From: Lachnoclostridium sp. UBA7215
Lineage (GTDB): Bacteria > Bacillota > Clostridia > Lachnospirales > Lachnospiraceae
Reading direction: 5' to 3'
DNA: 47,782 nucleotides
Assembly: GCA_002490465.1 (NCBI GenBank)
Contig: DKUB01000026.1
Location: 1-47,782, forward strand
Each line of letters begins with the position of its first letter. Position 1 is the first letter of the stretch. A program made the position numbers and the translations under genes. The notes beneath the pieces are model-generated. The model was not told the DNA's origin and did not search any database. It saw only the letters and a program-made list of their open reading frames with translations. This document shows positions 42,111 to 47,782 of the stretch, one piece after another.

Positions 42111-43616
42111 GTGGCAAGATTAGTAATTAATGAAAATAAAAAAGAGAGTACGATAGAGCCGGAGATTTATGGACACTTTTCAGAGCATCTTGGAAGATGT
42201 ATTTATGAGGGGATTTACGTTGGGGAAAACCCGGACATTCCGAATGTGAACGGAATGCGCTCTGATGTGGTACAGGCACTGAAGGAGCTTAAGGTACCAA
42301 TGCTCCGGTGGCCGGGAGGATGTTTTGCCGATGAGTATCACTGGAAGGATGGTATTGGGCCAAAGGAAAAGAGGAAAAAAATGGTCAATACTCATTGGGG
42401 CGGTGTTGTCGAGGATAACAGTTTTGGTACTCACGAGTATATGGAATTGTGCCGCCAGATTGGATGTAAGACATACATTAACGGGAATCTGGGAAGCGGG
42501 ACCGTTCAGGAAATGTCGGAATGGATTGAGTACATGACGTTCCGCGGTATTTCACCGATGGCAGATATGCGGAAGGAGAATGGTCACGAAGAGCCGTGGA
42601 AAGTTGATTTCTTTGGTGTAGGTAATGAGAACTGGGGATGTGGAGGAAACATGACGCCGGAGCATTACGCCAATGAGTACCGCCGCTATCAGACTTATGT
42701 GAGAAATTATGATGCCGAAAATCCAGTGAAAAAGGTGTGCTGTGGTGCCAATGTATCTGATTATTTCTGGACGGAGCGTGTTTTGAAGACAGCGTTCGAC
42801 CATGGGGAGCATTGTCATGGATTTATGGATTATCTGTCCCTGCACTATTATGTGCATCCGGAAGGCTGGGATATAAAGGGAAGTGCTACGGATTTTGATG
42901 AGGAGACATGGTACAAGACCCTGAATAAGGCACTTTATATGGAGCGGCTCATTGAACGGCACGGTGCGATTATGGACCAGTACGATCCGGACAAAAAAAT
43001 CGGAATGTGCGTGGATGAGTGGGGTTCCTGGTATACATGCGAACCAGGTACAAATCCGGGCTTTTTGTATCAGCAAAATACGGTGCGTGATGCTTTGATT
43101 GCCGGAATTACTCTGAATATCTTTAATAAGCACAGTGACCGCGTAAAGATAGCGGCGCTGGCACAGATGGTAAATGTATTGCAGGCGGTTCTGTTAACAG
43201 AAGGCAATAACATGATAAAAACACCGACATACCATGTCATGCATATGTACCGCCACCATCAGGGGGCTGAATTGCTGCAGAGTGCAGTAACCGGAGTAGA
43301 TGAAATCGGAATCGGTGAGTGGAAAGTTCCAAGAATTACGGAATCAGTGTCCATGGATAAGGAAGGCGTAATCACGATTACGATGAATAACCTCTCCATT
43401 GAAGCTTCTGAGGATGTGGATATCTCATTTACAAATTCGGGATATGAGCAGATAGAGGCAACGATTGTTTCCCATGTGGACATGCATGCCAAAAATACAT
43501 TTGATAATCCGGAAGAGGTATGTGAAAAAGCTTTTATGGATTATACGGTGTCAGAGGAAGGTATTCGGGTAAAAATGCCGAAAAATAGTGTAGTTGCCTT
43601 TAGAGTGAAGAAATAA
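42111..43616 (+). CDS. abfA: GH51 alpha-L-arabinofuranosidase
   Basis: GH51 enzymes release arabinofuranose from arabino-oligosaccharides. The 501-residue protein has acid/base Glu173 in GNENWGCGG and nucleophile Glu303 in VDEWGSWY. No signal peptide. The GTG at 42111 has AAAGGAG 6 nt upstream; an in-frame TTG at 42090 lacks a site. It works with the GH43_26-like enzyme; the araBAD genes needed next are not in view. Its stop overlaps the next ATG by one base. Confidence 0.94.
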   Translation: MARLVINENKKESTIEPEIYGHFSEHLGRCIYEGIYVGENPDIPNVNGMRSDVVQALKELKVPMLRWPGGCFADEYHWKDGIGPKEKRKKMVNTHWGGVVEDNSFGTHEYMELCRQIGCKTYINGNLGSGTVQEMSEWIEYMTFRGISPMADMRKENGHEEPWKVDFFGVGNENWGCGGNMTPEHYANEYRRYQTYVRNYDAENPVKKVCCGANVSDYFWTERVLKTAFDHGEHCHGFMDYLSLHYYVHPEGWDIKGSATDFDEETWYKTLNKALYMERLIERHGAIMDQYDPDKKIGMCVDEWGSWYTCEPGTNPGFLYQQNTVRDALIAGITLNIFNKHSDRVKIAALAQMVNVLQAVLLTEGNNMIKTPTYHVMHMYRHHQGAELLQSAVTGVDEIGIGEWKVPRITESVSMDKEGVITITMNNLSIEASEDVDISFTNSGYEQIEATIVSHVDMHAKNTFDNPEEVCEKAFMDYTVSEEGIRVKMPKNSVVAFRVKK

Positions 43617-43858
43617 TGGCTGCTATTTGTAAAAAATGTCTGTTACGGGATATGGCAGAGGCAGATGCCGGGCAAATTGAAATGTACCGGAATGCAATAA
43701 AGCAGCAGGACAGAGTAGAAGAGGAGGAGTATGAGAAACGCCTTATGCTTTGTAAAGAGTGTGATTTGCTGAATGCCGGAACATGCGGAGCCTGCGGTTG
43801 TTATGTAGAATTGCGGGCCACGGCGAAGAGAGGGCATTGCCCATATAAAAGGTGGTAA
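43616..43858 (+). CDS. small Cys-rich protein, DUF6171-like
   Basis: An 80-residue protein with two Cys clusters: CKKC near residue 5 and CKECDLL...CGACGC near residues 46-62, plus HCPY near the C-terminus. It is probably metal binding. I recall this as DUF6171, unchecked. TAATG overlap with the GH51 stop implies translational coupling. Function unknown. Confidence 0.6.
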   Translation: MAAICKKCLLRDMAEADAGQIEMYRNAIKQQDRVEEEEYEKRLMLCKECDLLNAGTCGACGCYVELRATAKRGHCPYKRW

Positions 43859-43904
43859 GAGGCCCCCCGGGTGAAAAACTTGATTTCATTCCGGGGGGCT
43901 CTTA
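43855..43904. other. GC-rich stem-loop after the DUF6171-like gene
   Basis: TAAGAG-CCCCCCGG (43856 on) pairs with CCGGGGGG-TCTTA, extended by an inner GTGAAA/TTTCA pair around a 7-nt loop. It is very stable but has no T-tract, so factor-independent termination is uncertain; an mRNA 3'-end stabiliser is equally possible. Confidence 0.55.
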
Positions 43905-43942
43905 CAGGAAAGAATGTGATTCGATACTAGTAAGGAGATGAC

Positions 43943-43972
43943 ATGTTCCGATTTATTGGTTCTCTTTTGTAA
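43943..43972 (+). CDS. possible 9-residue leader peptide
   Basis: ATG with TAAGGAG 5 nt upstream encodes MFRFIGSLL then TAA, directly before a long hairpin at 43982. Such an arrangement looks like a leader peptide or a relic, but no coding conservation can be judged and no promoter is obvious. Its composition does not suggest amino acid attenuation. Confidence 0.25.
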   Translation: MFRFIGSLL

Positions 43973-43981
43973 TTACTGAAC

Positions 43982-44050
43982 CATCTGCCACAAAGAAGGG
44001 CCGTGCCTTGAACGCGCTGCGTTCCGGCACGGTTTCCTTTGTGGCAGATG
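43982..44050. terminator. long two-part hairpin after the regulator gene
   Basis: CATCTGCCACAAAG (43982-43995) pairs perfectly with CTTTGTGGCAGATG (44037-44050), and inside it CCGTGCC (44001-44007) pairs with GGCACGG (44026-44032). It abuts the minus-strand regulator stop. No T-tract is seen on either strand; it may end transcription of convergent operons, or be part of an RNA. Confidence 0.6.
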
Positions 44051-44968
44051 TTAGTTTATCGGTGCGTAGTGCAAAATGGCATTTATATCCTGTCCGTAAT
44101 TGCCAAAGGATTTTCCAAAGATTGTCAGGCCTCCGGTATGGGTAGAATTCTGTTCCACGGCCAGCCGGAAACGGAGACTGCTGCGGTAATCCAGATTTAG
44201 CTGGTTAATGGTGACATTAGAAATCTTTATTCCGTCTATGAAAGTGCCCTTTTTGTTAATTACAAGCAGTTTTAACAGACCATATTGATTCCAATTCTGT
44301 GGCCACCAGCTTGGTGTAAACAGTCCGTTTACATCGCCAAAATCACCAGGCGATGTCCATTTTCCAAGAAATATATCATTCATATAAAATTTTATGTCGG
44401 ACGGCCATTCACTGTTGATTCCGGGCGCTTCCGAGCCAAGTTCCATCGTTATGCTGATTTGAGTGATTCGATGAAAGCCCGGTGTGAAGTTTGGTATAAC
44501 GTACTCCACATGTCCGATCGTAAACCATAGGATATCCGCATTGAAGCGGTCGGGATGCTCAAAATAACGAGCATCATCGACCTCTCCAATCAGAGCCTGG
44601 CTGGAGGCCAGCCCACAAGTAGGAGTAGCGCTGTAATCCGTGTAGTGTCCGATTCGGATTTCAGAGCTAAATACATTTTCGTCTTCTCCCGGCTGCTCTA
44701 AGTCAATTAAGATGCGGTCCCAGTGAATGGTACAGTTTTTCTGGTTTCCATGTGCCATGGATTCTGTGGATGTACTGATAAGACCACAGCTTTCCAGTTT
44801 TTTGATATGTCCGGTCAGCGCACCACTTGTGATATTAAGCATTGAGGCGAGCTCTTTCATACTTATATCTTTATTTTCCAGCAAAATATTCAGAATCTGA
44901 ATACGGACATCCGAGCCGAGTGCCTTAAATATTTCAATGCCGTTATTCAGTGAAGTAATGTGTAACAA
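44051..44968 (-). CDS. ArsR-type HTH regulator with a large beta-rich C-terminal domain
   Basis: This 305-residue protein has an N-terminal winged helix of ArsR type (about residues 8-85: FKALGSDVRIQILNILL, ASMLNITSGALTGHIKKLE) and a C-terminal region of about 210 residues with a strand-rich pattern (for example WWPQNWNQYGLLKLLV). It lacks the metal-binding Cys of classic ArsR. The beta domain may sense a sugar, making this a one-component regulator of the arabinan locus. Start is TTG, with GCGAGGA 7 nt upstream; the gene follows the secreted arabinanase with a 52-nt gap and is likely co-transcribed. Role inferred from location. Confidence 0.75.
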   Translation of the reverse strand: MLHITSLNNGIEIFKALGSDVRIQILNILLENKDISMKELASMLNITSGALTGHIKKLESCGLISTSTESMAHGNQKNCTIHWDRILIDLEQPGEDENVFSSEIRIGHYTDYSATPTCGLASSQALIGEVDDARYFEHPDRFNADILWFTIGHVEYVIPNFTPGFHRITQISITMELGSEAPGINSEWPSDIKFYMNDIFLGKWTSPGDFGDVNGLFTPSWWPQNWNQYGLLKLLVINKKGTFIDGIKISNVTINQLNLDYRSSLRFRLAVEQNSTHTGGLTIFGKSFGNYGQDINAILHYAPIN

Positions 44969-45020
44969 CGTTAATCCTCGCTTTTTTGTTAAGCCGGCAC
45001 GTAAAATGCGGCGGCGTTTG

Positions 45021-47162
45021 TTATTTTTTTACAGTTACTTTTTTGGTAAGCTTAATCTTTTTATAAGAAGCAGTAATAGTGGCAGTACCGGCTTTGAGCG
45101 CCTTTACCTTACCATTCTTCTTTCCAACAGTAAGTACCTTCGTTTTGGAACTCTTCCACACAGCCGAACTAGGCTTAACGCCATATCCCTTTAACTTAAA
45201 TGTGGTGGATTTGCCCGGCTTCATTTTAGCTTTTGATTTTTTAAATTTAAAATAAGCTTTTTTAACGGTAAACTTTTTAGTAAAGGTCTTTGTGACGCTG
45301 CCTGCCTTATAGGTGGCTGTAATCGTACAGCTTCCAGCCTTCTTGGCAGTGACTATGCCCTTGCTGTTGACAGAGGCAACCGATGGCTTGGAAGACTTGT
45401 AGGTTATGGTGTAGGCAACAGTAGAAGAACCGTTCACCGTAAGTTTTGCGGTCTTGTTCTGATTGCCACCGAAATAAATTGTGCTTCGGCTGGATGAGAG
45501 GGATACCGGTCTTTTTGACCCCATAATTGTCTTGTTATCTGTTCCAATTGCCGTAAAGGTCATTACATTTTTGCTGTCTCCAATTTCTGTATGCTGTTTG
45601 AAGAATACACCGCTGTATGTCACACCGCCCAACACAAATTTGGCATAACAGGTTCCCTCTTTTTGTGTCCATGTCCCGGTCGCCGCCCCGGATACCTTTC
45701 CATCTGCGGTGAGAACAAGGTTTTTCGGAAGGAGGTAATCACTTGTCTGATATGCCAGGCCGTGGTTAATGAAATAATAGTCGCCGACAATCTCGCTCTT
45801 GTCGTAACCGGCTTTTGATATCTTGTCCCCCTTGTTTTCATAGACGGCGGTTACCGGCCATCCCTCTTCGTTAATAAACTGCTGGTGTACGCGTACTTCA
45901 TGGACAAATCCCCTATTCAAAAACTTCTGGTGGTAAATCAGGTAACGCTCTCCGTCGCTGTCAACCAGAGCGGAGTTATGGCCGGCAGCCATCAGGGGTC
46001 TGCCGTGGCAGGGGAATTGGTAATTGCCGATGACACGGATACCAATTTGTCTGTGTTTTGACGCAGTACTCTGCGTTAATGCGGCATTGTTGCCGGCAGC
46101 ATCCAGGTAAGGCCCTTCTGGTGATTTGGAGCGGAACAGGCGCATATTGTATCCGGATGTTGGATTTAACCCCTCATATGTTACATATAAATAATAGTAA
46201 TCACTTTCAGCATCGTACAGGATATACGGTCCCTCACCGGAAGCGGCATATCCGCCTGCAATGCGGACTCCAAAATACTCGTCCACGATGCGGGAATCCT
46301 TTGTGTCAGAATTTTTACCGGGATAAATGGTGCGGCCGGTAGCCGGGTCGATTTCCAGAAGGAAAATACCGCCGGACCAGGAACCATAGGTCATCCAGAG
46401 TTTACCGTCCTTGTCCTCAAAAATCGTCGGGTCAATGGCGTTTGGTGCGTATCTGTTATTAAAAGCACCACTGTTAGGATTAAACCAGTTTTCATTCAGT
46501 CCGTCTTTTAACGTGCCGTTATCAATCAGTTTTTTGATATTTGTATTTGTATAGATGGTGTCTATTTTGCTCTTTCCCTTGCTGTTGCTGTCGTGTCGGG
46601 AGTTTTTGGAGAAACCGGAATATAAGAGCGTATCTACATATGTATATGGTCCCTCAATATCCTGGGAGACGCCAAATGCGATGGCGGAGCGGGTAGCCGT
46701 GGATGTCGTGCAGAAATACATAAGATAGGCACCTTTAGTACCGTCTGCGTTGATATAATCTTTATTCCAGAATACATCCGGCGCCCAGATACTGTAACCT
46801 GTAGCGTCCATGTCATGGCTGCCGGCCCAGGCAAATGGAACTTTGAGGTTTTTGTCAAGGTCTCCCAAAAGCTTGTTGTTCGGCGTTGTGTAGCCATTTG
46901 TAAATGTTTTCCAGTTTACCATGTCCGTTGATTTGGCTGCGTCCAGGTGGGAGCCAAATGCATAATATACACCTTCTTTTGATACTGCAATAGATGGGTC
47001 ATGTACCGATACCCGTGCAGGAACAGAAGTAGTTGCGTTCTCAGGTGCGGTCGCCGCATCTGCCGTAGTTGTAAAAGCTGTGTTTCCAAATGCTGCCAGC
47101 GTGGATGCCATAAGTGCAGCAGTCAAAGCACAGGAAACAAAAGTATGGAACGTTCGTCTCAT
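45021..47162 (-). CDS. secreted GH43 arabinanase with Ig-like wall domains
   Basis: The 713-residue protein has a signal peptide (about 1-36), a GH43 propeller (about 50-440) with Asp55 (VHDPSI), Asp244 (NAIDPTI) and Glu310 (SGEGPYI), then the C-terminal beta domain found in Abn2-type enzymes (about 440-555). Two Ig-like Big_2-type domains follow (about 560-640 and 645-713) with the Lys-rich repeats VKALKAGTATITASYK and VTAKKAGSCTITATYK, suiting cell-wall or glycan binding. AAGGAGG precedes the ATG. It is paralogous to the membrane-anchored arabinanase, giving one surface-bound and one released or wall-associated enzyme. Substrate arabinan is inferred. Confidence 0.9.
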   Translation of the reverse strand: MRRTFHTFVSCALTAALMASTLAAFGNTAFTTTADAATAPENATTSVPARVSVHDPSIAVSKEGVYYAFGSHLDAAKSTDMVNWKTFTNGYTTPNNKLLGDLDKNLKVPFAWAGSHDMDATGYSIWAPDVFWNKDYINADGTKGAYLMYFCTTSTATRSAIAFGVSQDIEGPYTYVDTLLYSGFSKNSRHDSNSKGKSKIDTIYTNTNIKKLIDNGTLKDGLNENWFNPNSGAFNNRYAPNAIDPTIFEDKDGKLWMTYGSWSGGIFLLEIDPATGRTIYPGKNSDTKDSRIVDEYFGVRIAGGYAASGEGPYILYDAESDYYYLYVTYEGLNPTSGYNMRLFRSKSPEGPYLDAAGNNAALTQSTASKHRQIGIRVIGNYQFPCHGRPLMAAGHNSALVDSDGERYLIYHQKFLNRGFVHEVRVHQQFINEEGWPVTAVYENKGDKISKAGYDKSEIVGDYYFINHGLAYQTSDYLLPKNLVLTADGKVSGAATGTWTQKEGTCYAKFVLGGVTYSGVFFKQHTEIGDSKNVMTFTAIGTDNKTIMGSKRPVSLSSSRSTIYFGGNQNKTAKLTVNGSSTVAYTITYKSSKPSVASVNSKGIVTAKKAGSCTITATYKAGSVTKTFTKKFTVKKAYFKFKKSKAKMKPGKSTTFKLKGYGVKPSSAVWKSSKTKVLTVGKKNGKVKALKAGTATITASYKKIKLTKKVTVKK

Positions 47163-47182
47163 GAAAATACCTCCTTAAAAGA

Positions 47183-47211
47183 TTGCATTATTGTATTGGT
47201 TCTATTATAAT
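47183..47211 (+). promoter_or_regulatory. possible plus-strand promoter overlapping the divergent one
   Basis: TTGCAT (47183-47188), 17 nt and TATAAT (47206-47211) would drive the right-edge GH43 gene. Its -10 shares the palindrome ATTATAAT (47204-47211) with the minus-strand promoter. The -35 match is weak. Confidence 0.35.
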
Positions 47212-47232
47212 TCAAGATAGACAGAATGTCAA
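47204..47232 (-). promoter_or_regulatory. promoter of the secreted arabinanase-regulator operon
   Basis: On the minus strand, TTGACA (47232-47227), a 17-nt spacer and TATAAT (47209-47204) are fully consensus. The gene starts 41 nt on. Confidence 0.82.
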
Positions 47233-47279
47233 AAGAATAAGTATGTCAAATATATGGAAAAAGAAAGGAGATTTATAAA

Positions 47280-47782
47280 ATGTCTGCAAAAAAAATCTTA
47301 GCTGGGGTGCTGGCGCTTTCCCTTGTTATTCCCGCACTGTACCAGGGGGGAATAAGAGAGTCAGAAGCGGCTGGAACAACAGAAATTACGTTGGAGAGGG
47401 ATGCCTATTCTAACCCAATCAGCGGAACGGATGACAAAGGAAACCGCATTTATGGCGGTGACCCGGCAGTGCTTGTGGATGGTGATACCGTATATCTGTA
47501 TACCGGACACGACACATCAAAAAATGATGTTTACGTGATTCCGGAGTGGGTTTGCTATTCCAGCAAGGATATGAAAAACTGGAAATATGAGAGCGTAGTT
47601 ATGAAAGCAGATTCAAAGACTATTACATGGGCAAATACAGAGACATCTGCCTGGGCAGGGCAGGTAGCAAAGCACTATGACAAAGAGGCAGGGAAAGACC
47701 GCTATTATTTTTATTTCTGCACATGGGACAAGACAGCAAATGGTGACCAGTCCATTGGTGTGGCGGTGTCCGACAGCCCGAC
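47280..47782 (+). CDS. secreted GH43-family enzyme, 5' part only
   Basis: The reading frame is open from an ATG (AAAGGAG 10 nt upstream) to the window edge: 167 codons are visible. A signal peptide (about 1-30, ending RESEA) precedes a GH43-like start: NPISGTDDKG, GGDPAVLVDGDTVYLYTG with the first catalytic Asp61, and YSSKDMKNWKY. This pattern suggests a secreted beta-xylosidase or arabinofuranosidase of GH43, acting with the arabinanases. The rest of the gene, including other catalytic residues, lies outside the window. Confidence 0.8.
   Translation, partial: MSAKKILAGVLALSLVIPALYQGGIRESEAAGTTEITLERDAYSNPISGTDDKGNRIYGGDPAVLVDGDTVYLYTGHDTSKNDVYVIPEWVCYSSKDMKNWKYESVVMKADSKTITWANTETSAWAGQVAKHYDKEAGKDRYYFYFCTWDKTANGDQSIGVAVSDSP

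Noticed and set aside
43855..43904. Calling the GC-rich hairpin a standard terminator
   Set aside because: It is stable, but neither strand has the T-tract needed for factor-independent termination.

Overview
The window looks like the chromosome of a low-to-moderate GC, Gram-positive anaerobe of the Clostridia, most likely a gut Lachnospiraceae. The basis is family-level gene content: a Tad-like pilus cluster with a TadZ/CpaE-type protein, a clustered acpP-fabD-fabG-fabF-fabZ type II fatty acid operon, a CarD-like regulator, strong AGGAGG ribosome sites, a CIRCE-controlled htpG, and a Gram-positive arabinan utilisation locus with CUT1 importers lacking their own ATPase. No IS element, phage gene, CRISPR array or rRNA was seen. 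The species cannot be named from sequence alone.

Layout. (1) 1-955: pyrE with its promoter. (2) 1124-7436: a tightly packed operon, co-directional and often with overlapping starts and stops, encoding a divergent Tad-like secretion or pilus machine: TadZ/CpaE-like P-loop protein, a secreted beta-helix-repeat protein, a CpaF ATPase, a TadB/TadC-like platform protein, a 35-residue membrane peptide, an Ig-like anchored protein and two pseudopilin-like proteins. (3) 7504-10791: SPFH/zinc-ribbon, double-zinc-ribbon membrane and TPM-domain proteins, resembling the Bacillus YdjI-YdjG-YdjH envelope-stress module but without PspA. (4) 10863-13868, minus strand: a CorC/HlyC-type CBS membrane protein and an ABC-F ATPase with one degenerate composite ATP site. 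(5) 14051-18247: GH36 alpha-galactosidase and a GlgX/isoamylase-like GH13 protein in which all three catalytic carboxylates are replaced by Asn. (6) 18268-21242: a small Cys-rich protein, a small conserved protein, CIRCE plus promoter plus htpG, and tRNA-Thr(CGU). (7) 21308-25821: the fatty acid operon and a CarD-family gene.

(8) 25995-47782: an arabinan utilisation locus. A membrane-anchored GH43 endo-arabinanase and, on the other strand, a secreted GH43 arabinanase with Ig-like wall domains would cut arabinan outside the cell. Two CUT1 importers bring in oligosaccharides: a 998-residue binding protein with a large extra N-terminal half plus two permeases, and a second permease pair plus a lipoprotein binding protein. 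Between the permease pairs sit an NHL-repeat/TPR/Yip1-like membrane protein and a secreted DUF5696-like protein, all translationally coupled. Inside the cell, GH43_26-like and GH51 arabinofuranosidases release arabinose. A one-component ArsR-type regulator with a large beta-rich C-terminal domain follows the secreted arabinanase and probably controls the locus. Another secreted GH43 enzyme runs off the right edge.

The strongest candidates for undescribed biology are the catalytically emptied GH13 protein, the asymmetric ABC-F, the interleaved importer with its NHL/Yip1 and DUF5696-like partners, the HTH-plus-beta-domain regulator, and the Tad-like operon carrying a beta-helix cargo.
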